DNA of 47,570 bases from Limnohabitans sp. (GCA_030053945.1 JASGCW010000025.1:1-47570); one strand, 5' to 3'; positions 8,554 to 17,249 are shown, numbered from the stretch's first letter. Notes: generated by a model from the letters alone, not told the origin. Numbers and translations are program-made.

Positions 8554-8588
8554 AATCGATAAAAAACAAATTTAATCGATAAAAAACA
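8554..8588 (-). promoter_or_regulatory. Two 15-bp direct repeats, one with a TAAATTTG element
   Basis: AATCGATAAAAAACA occurs at 8554-8568 and 8574-8588, a 20-bp period. On the minus strand the spacer yields TAAATTTG, a -7 match for the 65-aa gene below it. The repeats could be operator half-sites or A-tract bends; that is inference. Confidence 0.45.
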
Positions 8589-8640
8589 TATAACAGGCAA
8601 TTTTTACTATTTTACTTACTTTCTAAAAAAAATTACAATA

Positions 8641-8670
8641 AAAAAGGGATGAATACCATCCCTTTTTTTT
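8641..8670. terminator. Bidirectional terminator after the first 65-aa gene
   Basis: Stem AAAAAGGGATG (8641-8651) with CATCCCTTTTT (8657-8667), loop AATAC. On the minus strand it begins 1 bp after the stop of the 8669-8866 gene and is followed by A/T-rich sequence. Confidence 0.85.
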
Positions 8671-8866
8671 ATACCTCTAAATAAATCTTACATTTTCTTA
8701 ATTCTGGTTTTTCTTTTGTAAAGCTAAAAAACCAATCTATTAGTTCTTCAAGCTCATAGGGTAATAAGACTTTTACCGCTTTTTGTAGTTCCTTTGCAAA
8801 CAATTTAGCATCGAAACTAACTCTTTCTAAAATTGACTTTGTGAAGTCAATATTTCTTTTAGACAT
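8669..8866 (-). CDS. 65-aa helical protein, paralogue of its neighbour (copy 1)
   Basis: Sister of the 8297-8494 product (about 38 of 65 residues identical). Shared core: FTKxILExVSFDxKLFxKEL, KVLLPYELEEL, W at 45, EKPEL and Cys59. Small, soluble and helical. The ATG at 8866 is preferred to an in-frame TTG two codons earlier. A minus-strand TATATTTG (reverse CAAATATA, 8893-8900) precedes it. Function unknown; such pairs could form heterodimers, but that is a guess. Confidence 0.78.
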   Translation of the reverse strand: MSKRNIDFTKSILERVSFDAKLFAKELQKAVKVLLPYELEELIDWFFSFTKEKPELRKCKIYLEV

Positions 8867-8944
8867 AGGCAAATATTTTGTTGTTTGTTTCTCAAATATA
8901 ATATTTTTTTAGAATTAAAATTTTAAAATACCATTAATTTTAAC

Positions 8945-9607
8945 TTAATTTTTATATCCAATCATCATTTCTCTTTTACCTGGAGGACCTGGCACTTTTT
9001 CTACCTTAAAACCAACTGATTGCATATTTCTTTTAATAATACCTCGAGCTGCATAGGTAACCAGAACACCTTTTTCTTTCAAAGATTTAAACATTTTTTC
9101 AAATATTTCAATAGACCATAACTCTGGCTGAACCTGAAAACCAAAGGCGTCAAAATAAATTAAATCGAAACTATCAACATCTGTAATTTCATTAAAAAAT
9201 TGTTGTCTTTTTTTGAAAATGAAATTCTCTGCGAGGTTATTTTCTTGATTCCAAGGTAACGTATGTATGGCATCAAAAACACTCTCCTCATCTTGAGCGT
9301 TTAATTGTTCACAATAATTCATAATTCTTGCTTCTTCAAGTGACACTGGATATGCTTCGATACCAGTATAATGAATATTTTGTTTTTTCCTTTGAGATTC
9401 AAGATAGGTTATAAAGGCATTAAGTCCAGTTCCTAAACCTATTTCAAGAATGGCAAGTGGTTTATCATCAAATTTATCTAGTCCATTTCTAATAAAAACA
9501 TGATAAGCCTCTTGAATAGCCCCCATCTTAGAATGATAACACTCGTTCAATTCAACCAATTGAATGGTTGTTGAACCATCAAGAGTAGTAATAATTTTTC
9601 GCTCCAA
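8945..9607 (-). CDS. mnmD: tRNA mnm5s2U34 methyltransferase MnmD
   Basis: Stand-alone N-terminal half of MnmC: the SAM-dependent methylase that finishes 5-methylaminomethyl-2-thiouridine at the tRNA wobble base. Motif I is EIGLGTGLNAF; the DUF752 signature region YFDAFGFQVQPELWS and the C-terminal VPGPPGKREMMIGY are clear. 220 aa, normal for MnmD without the oxidase half. The gene stands 1 bp downstream of the haem-motif lipoprotein gene in the same direction, likely just by operon packing. Confidence 0.92.
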   Translation of the reverse strand: MERKIITTLDGSTTIQLVELNECYHSKMGAIQEAYHVFIRNGLDKFDDKPLAILEIGLGTGLNAFITYLESQRKKQNIHYTGIEAYPVSLEEARIMNYCEQLNAQDEESVFDAIHTLPWNQENNLAENFIFKKRQQFFNEITDVDSFDLIYFDAFGFQVQPELWSIEIFEKMFKSLKEKGVLVTYAARGIIKRNMQSVGFKVEKVPGPPGKREMMIGYKN

Positions 9608-9608
9608 T

Positions 9609-10037
9609 TTATTTAATATACAATTTTTTAATCCTCAAAATGGGTCCTCCGCACTTAACTTCGTGACAAGCTACACATTCATCGATACTTTTATTAAAGA
9701 ATTCTTTCGCCTGATTTGGTTGTTTATAAATTAATTCCTGAGATTCTATAAACTGCTTAGCGTGTTGCTTAAAAAAAGTATCGTTTTCTTGCTTGTCAGT
9801 CATAACAGCTTTATGAATTTTAAGAAAATGCTGAGGGAATTCCCCAATCTTTTCACCAGAAAGAATTCGTTGTTTTAAACGTTCATTATCAGCATACATC
9901 TGCTCCATTAAAAGGGACATTTCTGACATTTGATACATTTCAAATTTATTTGAATTGGTTTCTGGTTTAGTACATTCCTCCTTTTTCTTTCCACAAGAAA
10001 AAAATAATAAAACTGCAAATATAAAATATCGTATCAT
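9609..10037 (-). CDS. Small lipoprotein with a CxxCH haem-binding motif
   Basis: 142 aa. Lipobox LLFFSC (Cys15) followed by charged residues marks a lipoprotein. A single CVACH motif lies near the C terminus (about residues 123-127), the expected site for covalent c-type haem. The region before it is helical (four-helix-like), resembling a cytochrome c-prime arrangement with the haem motif in the last helix; this resemblance is inference. No obvious methionine ligand. A further CxGG just after the motif (EVKCGGP) is unusual. Confidence 0.75.
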   Translation of the reverse strand: MIRYFIFAVLLFFSCGKKKEECTKPETNSNKFEMYQMSEMSLLMEQMYADNERLKQRILSGEKIGEFPQHFLKIHKAVMTDKQENDTFFKQHAKQFIESQELIYKQPNQAKEFFNKSIDECVACHEVKCGGPILRIKKLYIK

Positions 10038-10088
10038 TTTGATTTTTTTGTGACTATTCAGTTAGCTAAATGATAAAAATTGAAAACA

Positions 10089-10124
10089 CAAATAACAAAA
10101 TACAAATAACAAAACGCAAATAAA
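10089..10124. repeat. 14-bp tandem repeat, 2.5 copies
   Basis: CAAATAACAAAATA, CAAATAACAAAACG and a partial CAAATAAA in tandem. Confidence 0.6.
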
Positions 10125-10260
10125 TCCCAAATATTTAAATGTTCAAAAAAATCAAACAATTTAATATTTAATCCTTTTCTTATGCCGTAGGTTCAGAACT
10201 GTTATTTGTTTTTTACTTCATTTTTAAATTTTATAAAAATCGTAACTATTCAGCCATTTA

Positions 10261-10476
10261 TTTTTTAATGCCACGAATTAGCTTCGCTTGTTCACTTCGT
10301 TCAAGTCACAAATTTGTACAAATTCTTCACCGAAATGTAACCGAATGGAAAACGTTTTATGTAAATAAGCACAAATATCTGAGCTTTAGCACGGTTCAGA
10401 ATTAATGTAATTTAAGCGTAAGCTTATTTTTCAATATAATAATTTGTGCATATTTGTGTAATTCGTGTCAAAAAAG
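10261..10476. repeat. MITE-like element with ~34-bp inverted ends
   Basis: The right end (10441-10476), reverse complemented, reads ACGAATTACACAAAT and then GCACAAATT. The left end gives ACGAATTA (10273-10280), a 26-bp interruption (10281-10306), then CACAAATTTGTACAAATT (10307-10324). So the two arms match well once one short insertion is removed. About 115 bp lie between. No coding capacity. Confidence 0.6.
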
Positions 10477-10521
10477 AATGAGTGTTTGTAGACTAAAAAT
10501 CAAATAAGTAATAGCTTTATA

Positions 10522-11010
10522 TTATATTTTTTTTAATAATACTCCCGTTGCTTGAAATGCATACGTAATTTTAGGTTTAGTAATGGCATCTATTTCTTGT
10601 TGTGATTTTTTACCATCTTTTGCAAAATGCTTTAATTCTTCAACCGAAACAACATCTAAAAAAGCCTTACCACTAACTATTGCGCTACTCCCATCACAAT
10701 TTAATGGAACAAAAAAACTATAATCTTTAAATCTAACAAAAGAGTTTTCACTATTAGGCAAACTTAAATTCATCCAACATCCTTTTTTCTTACATACTTC
10801 ATTTACTTTAGAAATAAACTGTACCGCAATTGTATCTCCTTTTTTTAGTTTCTTGTACTGATTCATCATTTCTTTTGAGGTATACAGCTTTTGAATTGCA
10901 AATTTTTCTCCAAATAATGTATATTCATTCAATTGGACTTTTTTGGTTTTTTGAGCAAATCCAGAAAAAAAACCTAAAATAAAGAAAGAGAACAAAACTA
11001 TTTTTTTCAT
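10522..11010 (-). CDS. DUF4920 family exported protein
   Basis: 162 aa from the ATG at 11010 (MKKIVLFSFFILGFFSGFAQ, a signal peptide); an in-frame ATG three codons earlier is less likely. The KGDTIAVQFISKVNEVCKKKGCWMNL core with two cysteines, the FVPLNCDGSSAIVSGKAFLDVVSVEELKHFAKDGKK segment and the final FQATGVLLKK are the DUF4920 pattern. Role unknown; the CxxxxxC pair plus a third Cys could bind a metal or be redox active. A minus-strand CAAATCTA (11034-11041) gives a TAGATTTG -7 match. Confidence 0.88.
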   Translation of the reverse strand: MKKIVLFSFFILGFFSGFAQKTKKVQLNEYTLFGEKFAIQKLYTSKEMMNQYKKLKKGDTIAVQFISKVNEVCKKKGCWMNLSLPNSENSFVRFKDYSFFVPLNCDGSSAIVSGKAFLDVVSVEELKHFAKDGKKSQQEIDAITKPKITYAFQATGVLLKKI

Positions 11011-11220
11011 ACTAAGCACTTATTAATTTTTTACAAATCTAAAATAAATAAGTTTTCATATTAATTAAAACAAACTATTTCATAAATTTTTACATTAAAA
11101 TAAATTTTTTTCAAAAAAAAATAATGAAATGCAAAAAATAACTTCATAGCCCTTAATTCAATCTCAAATTTTAACATTAGGTCTTGTTTTTTACTAATTT
11201 AGCCAAAAATAAGTTATAGA

Positions 11221-12288
11221 ATGAGCAAAGACACAACTACTGAAATTGATATTATAAGAGTATCAAGCTCAAAAATAGAACAAATTGATTTTGACAATTT
11301 AACATTTGGTAGCGTTTTTACCGACCATATGTTAGTTTGTGATTACAGAAACGGGGCTTGGGAAAAACCAGTCATAAAGCCTTACGAACCATTTACATTA
11401 GATCCTTCTGCTAAAGTTTTCCATTATGGTCAAGCTATATTTGAAGGGATGAAAGCCTACAAAACAGAAGATGATTCTGTATGGTTATTCCGTCCTGAAG
11501 AAAACTATGAACGTCTGAATAAATCGGCTGTACGTATGTGTATGCCAGAAGTTACAAAAGAAATTTTTATTGATGGTCTAAAAGAACTACTTAAAATAGA
11601 GAAAGATTGGATTAAAAAAGGTAAAGGAAACACTTTATATATAAGACCATTCATGATTGCGATAGGAAGTGGAGTTATAGCTCAACCTTCTACTCAATAT
11701 CGTTTTTGTGTAATTTTGTCGCCAGCTAAAGCTTATTATTCTGGAGAAGTAAAAGTTTTGATTGCTGACTATTATAGCCGTGCAGCAAATGGTGGAATTG
11801 GTGCTGCTAAAGCTGCTGGAAACTATTCTGGTCAGTTTTACCCAACGCAGTTAGCACACAATGCAGGTTTCCAACAAATTATTTGGACAGATGATGCTAC
11901 TCACACTAAATTAGAAGAGTGTGGTACAATGAATGTATTCTTTAGAATAAACGACACACTTTATACCGCTCCTACTAGTGATAGAATACTTGATGGTGTG
12001 ACTAGAAAAAGCTTAATTGACTTAGCTAAGCGTGAAGGTATTACTGTAGATGTAAGACCTGTTTTAGTAGATGAAATTGTTCAAGCTGCTAAAGATGGGA
12101 GTTTGAAAGAAATTTTTGGAGCGGGTACCGCTGCAGTTGTAAATCCTATTGTAGGTTTTCAATTTAAAGATGAATATTTTGAATTACCTAAATTAGAAAA
12201 ATCAATGGCATTAGATTTAAAAGAGAAACTAACTAACATTCAATACAAACTTGCCGAAGATACTTTTGGCTGGACAGTAGAAGTTTAG
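11221..12288 (+). CDS. ilvE: Branched-chain amino acid aminotransferase
   Basis: PLP class-IV aminotransferase for the last step of valine, leucine and isoleucine synthesis (and their breakdown). FHYGQAIFEGMKAYK near residue 67, IRPFMIAIG at 141, and the PLP lysine K197 in GIGAAKAAGNYSGQ are typical of the 350-residue BCAT type II. EECGTMNVFF and the C-terminal FGAGTAAVV complete the site. 355 aa, complete. Transcribed alone, ending at a hairpin shared with the convergent pyrophosphohydrolase gene. Confidence 0.95.
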   Translation: MSKDTTTEIDIIRVSSSKIEQIDFDNLTFGSVFTDHMLVCDYRNGAWEKPVIKPYEPFTLDPSAKVFHYGQAIFEGMKAYKTEDDSVWLFRPEENYERLNKSAVRMCMPEVTKEIFIDGLKELLKIEKDWIKKGKGNTLYIRPFMIAIGSGVIAQPSTQYRFCVILSPAKAYYSGEVKVLIADYYSRAANGGIGAAKAAGNYSGQFYPTQLAHNAGFQQIIWTDDATHTKLEECGTMNVFFRINDTLYTAPTSDRILDGVTRKSLIDLAKREGITVDVRPVLVDEIVQAAKDGSLKEIFGAGTAAVVNPIVGFQFKDEYFELPKLEKSMALDLKEKLTNIQYKLAEDTFGWTVEV

Positions 12289-12304
12289 TTTTCAGTTTTC
12301 AGTC

Positions 12305-12335
12305 GCAGTTTTCAGACTTAAAAACTGAAAACTGC
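12305..12335. terminator. Bidirectional hairpin between convergent genes
   Basis: Perfect 11-bp stem GCAGTTTTCAG (12305-12315) with CTGAAAACTGC (12325-12335) between ilvE and the pyrophosphohydrolase gene. The surrounding CAGTTTTCAG repetition is low-complexity sequence of a kind often seen between flavobacterial genes. Confidence 0.6.
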
Positions 12336-12351
12336 AACTGCCTACTGCAAA

Positions 12352-12735
12352 CTATTTCAATATTTCTTCAAAATTAGGTTTAAAATAATTAGGCCCTTTC
12401 ATTACCTTACCGTCTTCACGATAAATAGGTTTTCCGTTTTCATCTAGCTTACTCATATTGCTACGCTGAATCTCATCAAAAACTTCTTCAATTTTATGTT
12501 GCAAACCATGTTCTAAAATAGTACCGCATAAAATATACAACATATCCCCTAAAGCATCTGCAATTTCTACAATATCGTTATTTTGAACTGCCTCAAGATA
12601 TTCTTCATTTTCTTCTTTCATCAAATTGAATCGAAGTAAATTTTTACTTTCTCCTAAATTAGCTGTAGGTTCATTTTGAATACCTAATCCAAATGCAGAA
12701 TGAAATTCTGCGACTGCTTTAATTTGTTTTTGCAT
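12352..12735 (-). CDS. MazG-like nucleoside triphosphate pyrophosphohydrolase
   Basis: 127 aa, all-alpha NTP-PPase fold. The metal site is the EExxE...ExxD pattern: KEENEEYLEA around residue 40 and EIADALGDMLYILCG at about 58. Substrate is probably a (possibly non-canonical) nucleotide; the single-domain form resembles phage and bacterial MazG-like proteins more than HisE. Complete; convergent with ilvE. Confidence 0.82.
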   Translation of the reverse strand: MQKQIKAVAEFHSAFGLGIQNEPTANLGESKNLLRFNLMKEENEEYLEAVQNNDIVEIADALGDMLYILCGTILEHGLQHKIEEVFDEIQRSNMSKLDENGKPIYREDGKVMKGPNYFKPNFEEILK

Positions 12736-12806
12736 TTCCTTATTTAATTAAATCGCAAAATAACATTATCCCGAAAACATTTCCTTATTTTTGCAAAAAA
12801 AAAATT

Positions 12807-12995
12807 ATGTTCTCTCAAGGTCAAATTCTTTTCGCTTTAATTTTTGCAATCAGCTTTATTAGCATACTAATTATCTCATACAGAAAAGATTTTAAACTTC
12901 ATAAACTATACTACAAAGGAAGTTTGTGGATATTATTAGCTTTTTTAGTTTTTATAGGACTATTATTCATAATCAAAACTTTACTTAAGGGATAA
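12807..12995 (+). CDS. Small two-span membrane protein, 62 aa
   Basis: Two hydrophobic segments (residues 6-24 and 40-59) separated by a basic loop (YRKDFKLHKLYYKG). A TATTTTTG -7 match lies at 12786-12793, 14 bp before the start. It precedes the SRPBCC gene by 50 bp and may be co-transcribed. Family not recognised, though the layout is common in flavobacteria. Confidence 0.65.
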   Translation: MFSQGQILFALIFAISFISILIISYRKDFKLHKLYYKGSLWILLAFLVFIGLLFIIKTLLKG

Positions 12996-13045
12996 TTTTT
13001 TTAACATTTTTTTGTACATTTACGGAGAGACACCCAATTTCTACT

Positions 13046-14074
13046 ATGAAAATTGCAAAATATTTATTCCTACTCCTATTACTGTTCTCAGCTACAGTTT
13101 CTGTTTTTGTGGCAACTAAAGATGGTAGCTACACTATCAAAAAAGAAAAAACGATTAATGTTCCCAGAGAAATTGTTTACAAGTATATAACCGATAAAAA
13201 AAACTGGGATTCTATAAATCCATGGCAAGGAGAAAATGTCATCTTTACAAAATCAGAACTTGTACCAAACGAATCTATCTCGCAAAACATTGTTCTGAAT
13301 CAAACAACGAATCAACTCCAACTTGAATTAAAAGACACATTAAAAAACAAAACAATAGCAACTTGGTCCACTTCAGGCACGCAAACCTTTAAAGATAAAT
13401 TATTTAGCATAATAGGTAGAGGTAGTAAAAATGATTTTGAGGACAGATTTGAAAAAGGGCTAAGTTTTATAAACAAAACCTTAACAAGAGAAATAAATAC
13501 TTTCGATATCAAAGTAAATGGTTTTGCTAAACGAGATACTATTTTTTACATTCAAATCCCTGTCGTTTCTAGCAAAGAACAAATCCCTTATTACATCAAA
13601 AAAAATCTTCCGAAACTTCAACAAATTCTAACCTCTACGGAGACACCTACAAACGGAGATCCTTTTATAATTTACCACGCAAAAGATTCTGTTGCTAATA
13701 AATTCAAATATTCTATTGCTATACCGCTTAAAAAGAAAATATATACTTCACCAGACAGCGATATTATAAACGGACAAATAAACCCAACAGGTTATGCAAA
13801 AGTAATTGTGAAAGGAAATTACATTCATCTAAAAGATGCTTACCAGAAGTTAGCTACTTATATGAGAGAAAACAAATTGCAACGTACCTACAGGTTCAAA
13901 GAAATTGAGATTATCTCAAAAAATAGCTTGACAGAAAAATCAGCCTCTAATTGGAAAACAGAAATAAACATTGCTGCAAGACCAATTAAGATTGTAGAAA
14001 AACCAAAAGTTATCAAAAAAGATTCTACAAACACTACAGTGACGAAAGCTGTAGAGACTAAAAAAACTGTATAA
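13046..14074 (+). CDS. SRPBCC/polyketide-cyclase plus effector-binding-like protein
   Basis: 342 aa. An N-terminal hydrophobic segment (residues 5-22) anchors or exports it. Residues 30-165 fit a START/SRPBCC ligand-binding fold: INVPREIVYKYITDKKNWDSINPW. Residues ~170-290 resemble a GyrI/AraC effector-binding domain (IPYYIKK... DAYQKLATYMRENKLQRTYRFKEIEI). The last 30 residues are low complexity (KPKVIKKDSTNT). Such pairings occur in flavobacterial membrane proteins; the ligand is unknown. Confidence 0.7.
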   Translation: MKIAKYLFLLLLLFSATVSVFVATKDGSYTIKKEKTINVPREIVYKYITDKKNWDSINPWQGENVIFTKSELVPNESISQNIVLNQTTNQLQLELKDTLKNKTIATWSTSGTQTFKDKLFSIIGRGSKNDFEDRFEKGLSFINKTLTREINTFDIKVNGFAKRDTIFYIQIPVVSSKEQIPYYIKKNLPKLQQILTSTETPTNGDPFIIYHAKDSVANKFKYSIAIPLKKKIYTSPDSDIINGQINPTGYAKVIVKGNYIHLKDAYQKLATYMRENKLQRTYRFKEIEIISKNSLTEKSASNWKTEINIAARPIKIVEKPKVIKKDSTNTTVTKAVETKKTV

Positions 14075-14105
14075 AACTAGACACAATTAAACAAACAATT
14101 ACATT

Positions 14106-15173
14106 TTGAAAGCAAACATTTTCTTTTTAGTATTCGGATTATTATCATTTATAGGTCTTGCTCAAAATAATAAAGAAACTGCTTTATCTAAAGCAAAAGA
14201 GGCAATCAAAATAATTGATGAAGGTAAAATTGATGAAGGTATAAAAATACTAACTGAATGCGCGAAACTCGATCCTGACAATTTTATTTATCCCTATGAA
14301 ATTGCCTATGCTTTTATGCTCCAAAAGAATTACGAAAAGGCAATTGATAAATTAGAAAAATTAAAAACTCATAAATCTGCATGTAGCGAAATTTACCAAT
14401 CATTAGGTAATTGTTATATCGATTTAAATAAAGAGGATGAAGCAATTAAAACTTATGATGAGGGTATAAAACTTTTCCCTAAATCGGCTGTTTTATATAC
14501 AGAAAAAGGAAATTTATATGTTGGAAAGAAAAACTATTCAGAAGCTATATTAAATTATGAAAGAGGGATTGAAGTAAATCCTTCATATCCATCAAATTAT
14601 TACCGCCTAGCCACTTTATTTTTAAATTCTAATGACAAGTTATCTGGATTAATATATGGTGAAATTTTTATAAACCTTGAAAGAAAATCACAACGTACCA
14701 AAGAAATTAGTGAATTGTTATACAACACTTATAAATCTGCTATAAAGTTTGAAGCAGATAACAAAACTAGTATTGATTTTTGTCAGATTGTAATGGACGG
14801 CAACGATATTTTAAAAGGTGACAAAATGAAAATGCCTTTTTGTATGATTTTTGGAAAAAGTTTCATTATGTCTCTTTTTGATGAAAAAGAAATCAATCTT
14901 AATAGTCTTTCAAAAATTAGAACAACATTTATTGAAAATTTCTATAAAGAAGACGCAAAAAACTATCCCAATGCTGTATTTGAATATCACAAAAAAATGA
15001 TAGAAAACAAAATATTTGATGCCTATAATCATTATATATTCCAAATGGGAGCCCAAGAGGAATTTAAAAACTGGCTGAAAGATAATAAAACTAAGTTTAC
15101 CGAATTTATAGAATGGTACACTAAAGAAGACAATTATCTTACTATTACCGAAAAAAATAAATTTACTCGTTAA
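14106..15173 (+). CDS. Exported tetratricopeptide-repeat protein
   Basis: 355 aa. I read a TTG start at 14106: it begins a good signal peptide (MKANIFFLVFGLLSFIGLAQ) and no ATG exists before it in frame after the previous stop. Four or five TPR units span residues ~25-180 (for example AIKTYDEGIKLFPKSAVLYTEKGN and ILNYERGIEVNPSYPSNYYRLA). The C-terminal half is helical and unassigned. It follows the SRPBCC gene by 31 bp. Probably a periplasmic scaffold; partner unknown. Confidence 0.78.
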   Translation: MKANIFFLVFGLLSFIGLAQNNKETALSKAKEAIKIIDEGKIDEGIKILTECAKLDPDNFIYPYEIAYAFMLQKNYEKAIDKLEKLKTHKSACSEIYQSLGNCYIDLNKEDEAIKTYDEGIKLFPKSAVLYTEKGNLYVGKKNYSEAILNYERGIEVNPSYPSNYYRLATLFLNSNDKLSGLIYGEIFINLERKSQRTKEISELLYNTYKSAIKFEADNKTSIDFCQIVMDGNDILKGDKMKMPFCMIFGKSFIMSLFDEKEINLNSLSKIRTTFIENFYKEDAKNYPNAVFEYHKKMIENKIFDAYNHYIFQMGAQEEFKNWLKDNKTKFTEFIEWYTKEDNYLTITEKNKFTR

Positions 15174-15179
15174 GATTAC

Positions 15180-15896
15180 TTACTTTTTCAACAAATCTCT
15201 AACCACTTTCTCTGCTGCGTGTAAACCAAATAACGCTGGCATCCAACTGTTAGTACCATAAAATGATTTTTTAAAATTGGTTCCATCTGTCATTTTTACG
15301 CTATCATAATCAGGGCGTTCTGACGAATAAACCACTTTTACACCACTTGAAATACCTTCTACTTTAAGTCTTTTACGCACTTGTTTCGCTAGAGGACAAT
15401 AATCTGTTTTACTAATGTCTTTTACACAAACTTTTCCTGCTTCAAACTTACCTCCTGCACCCATATTACTGATTATTTTAACTTTTTTCTTTTTAGCCGA
15501 AATAATCAAATTTAATTTAGGAGTAATACTGTCAATACAATCCATTACATAATCGTATTCACTTGTCACTAATTCGAAAGCACGCTCAGGCGAAAGAAAT
15601 TCTTGTACAACCGTTAGTTCTATTTCTGGATTAATATCTTTTATGCGTTGGGCCATCAATTGTACTTTTGGCATACCCACTGTAGAATGCAATGCTGGTA
15701 ATTGTCGGTTAATATTTGTAATATCAACCACATCTCCATCTACAATCGTCATTTTTCCAACTCCAGCACGAGCTACAAATTCTGCTGCAAAGGAACCTAC
15801 ACCACCCATACCAACAATTAACACGTTTGAATTTTTTAATTTTTCTAACCCTTCTGGTTTAAACAATAACTCCGCTCTTTCTTGCCAAACTGCCAT
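15180..15896 (-). CDS. tcdA: tRNA t6A dehydratase TcdA (ThiF/E1-like)
   Basis: Converts N6-threonylcarbamoyladenosine (t6A37) to the cyclic form in tRNAs that read ANN codons. The E1-like Rossmann motif GMGGVGSFAAEFVARAGVG opens the protein, followed by DGDVVDITNINRQ, the ATP-binding Asp-Arg region, and YVMDCIDSITPKL. SYYS-like GTNSWMPALFGLHAAEKVV closes it. 238 aa, normal. It is upstream of no Fe-S partner here. Convergent with the TPR gene (6 bp apart). Confidence 0.9.
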   Translation of the reverse strand: MAVWQERAELLFKPEGLEKLKNSNVLIVGMGGVGSFAAEFVARAGVGKMTIVDGDVVDITNINRQLPALHSTVGMPKVQLMAQRIKDINPEIELTVVQEFLSPERAFELVTSEYDYVMDCIDSITPKLNLIISAKKKKVKIISNMGAGGKFEAGKVCVKDISKTDYCPLAKQVRKRLKVEGISSGVKVVYSSERPDYDSVKMTDGTNFKKSFYGTNSWMPALFGLHAAEKVVRDLLKK

Positions 15897-15921
15897 TTTC
15901 TCTATATTAGAATTTTGATAT

Positions 15922-16563
15922 TTAGATATTAGATTTAAAAACTAATTTGAAATTAGCCTCCACTTTTTCTTCAATATTTATTTTCTTTATCTCGGATGCT
16001 TTTTTATACACCTCAAAAATTGTTTCTTCTATCGTATCTGTCTCTAGAAAAAATTTATCATTAGGTACTTGTTCAAAAACTACTGCTAACTCTGGATTTC
16101 GTAACAAATATTTACCAAAAGACAAATAAAAACCATTTTCTAAAAGTGACTTTGCGACTTGAATATTTTTAGAAAACCCGTGAATAATCATAGGCACATC
16201 TATTTTTAAACGCTTTTTTATTTCTATCACTTCTTGATATGCCGAAACGCAGTGCAAAATTACAGGTTTTTTATATTGTTGTGCAAGTACTAATTGCTTT
16301 TCAAAAATTGCTATTTGATTTTGCAAAGGAATTTCTATTCGTTTATCTAATCCACATTCGCCCAAAGCTAAACAATTATCATATAGAAGCTTCTCTTCTA
16401 TAATTTTTAAATATTCCTCATTTTTTTCTTCATCAATATACCACGGATGAATTCCTATTGAAAACCATTTTACTTGTTCATCAAAATCATTTGGATACTG
16501 ATTAACAATTTCGATAACATTTTCTAAAAATGAAGAAGTATGCGTATGTAAATTAAAAAACAT
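15922..16563 (-). CDS. TatD-family metal-dependent hydrolase
   Basis: 213 aa TIM-barrel amidohydrolase-like nuclease. Metal-site motifs: FNLHTHTSS at the N terminus, ALGECGLDKR (Glu ligand) at about residue 90, VILHCVSAYQE (His ligand), IIHGFSKN and FLETDT (Asp). It is shorter than E. coli TatD (about 260) as is usual in Bacteroidota. Ends with 2 bp before the next minus-strand gene, tcdA lying downstream; the three genes 15180-17164 run in one direction and may be one operon. Confidence 0.87.
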   Translation of the reverse strand: MFFNLHTHTSSFLENVIEIVNQYPNDFDEQVKWFSIGIHPWYIDEEKNEEYLKIIEEKLLYDNCLALGECGLDKRIEIPLQNQIAIFEKQLVLAQQYKKPVILHCVSAYQEVIEIKKRLKIDVPMIIHGFSKNIQVAKSLLENGFYLSFGKYLLRNPELAVVFEQVPNDKFFLETDTIEETIFEVYKKASEIKKINIEEKVEANFKLVFKSNI

Positions 16564-16564
16564 A

Positions 16565-17164
16565 TCAATGAAATTTTTTAACTCCCGCCTTTATCTCAAT
16601 CTCTAGGTTATTTTCAAGCGGAACTAAAGGACAAGAAAATTTATGATTGTAAGCACAATAAGGATTGTAAGCCTTATTAAAATCAATTATAACATTATTA
16701 AATTCTTTCGGAATTCTAAAATCTATATAACGGCCACCTATATAAGTTTCATTTCCATTTGTCAAATCAAAAAAAGGAATAAAAAGATAATCTTCATATC
16801 CTGACTTTAGAGACAGACTAATATTTTTATATACATTTAATCGAAATGATTTACCTTCAATTTCAAAAGATAATTCGCCGTATTTAATATACTTTGGCAA
16901 TCTATCAGTGGTCGTTTTCATTTCAAACTCCTTTTCATTTTCTGATTTAACAAGTTTTGCCTTCACAATAAACTTCTCATTTATAGGAAAAAAGTCTAAT
17001 CCCTTAAATTTTTTAAAATCTTCTTTATCTAATGGAGATTCTTTCGGATCTAAAAATTCTTTATTTAGATTATTTTGAAAATCTTTTGAAGATATTTCAT
17101 ATGCATTCTGACTTAAAAGTGATTCACAAAAAAATAAAAACAAAAAAACTATACTATTTTTCAT
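16565..17164 (-). CDS. DUF1684 exported protein
   Basis: 199 aa with an N-terminal signal peptide (IVFLFLFFCESLLSQ). The DUF1684 hallmark is the C-terminal NKAYNPYCAYNHKFSCPLVPLENNLEIEIKAG, with RYIDFRIP before it. Role unknown. A minus-strand TAAATTTG (reverse CAAATTTA, 17180-17187) is the likely -7 element. The start is 1 bp upstream of the TatD gene start region. Confidence 0.85.
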   Translation of the reverse strand: MKNSIVFLFLFFCESLLSQNAYEISSKDFQNNLNKEFLDPKESPLDKEDFKKFKGLDFFPINEKFIVKAKLVKSENEKEFEMKTTTDRLPKYIKYGELSFEIEGKSFRLNVYKNISLSLKSGYEDYLFIPFFDLTNGNETYIGGRYIDFRIPKEFNNVIIDFNKAYNPYCAYNHKFSCPLVPLENNLEIEIKAGVKKFH

Positions 17165-17200
17165 ACATAAATTTTACGACAAATTTAACTTAAAAATAAA

Positions 17201-17230
17201 TTGCTACCCATATGGAATTCATTAACTTTG
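17201..17230 (+). promoter_or_regulatory. Promoter of the MFS gene
   Basis: TTG (17201-17203), 19-bp spacer, TAACTTTG (17223-17230): a full match to the TTG-N17-23-TAnnTTTG consensus, 20 bp before the ATG at 17250. Confidence 0.75.
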
Positions 17231-17249
17231 GAAAACTACATCATTTTAT

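Larger units (their letters stand above)
10038..10521. other. Long intergenic stretch with repeats
   Basis: 484 bp without a coding frame. It carries a 14-bp tandem repeat (10089-10124), two copies of an ACTATTCAG-containing motif (near 10052 and 10243), and an inverted-repeat element at 10261-10476. Confidence 0.7.
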
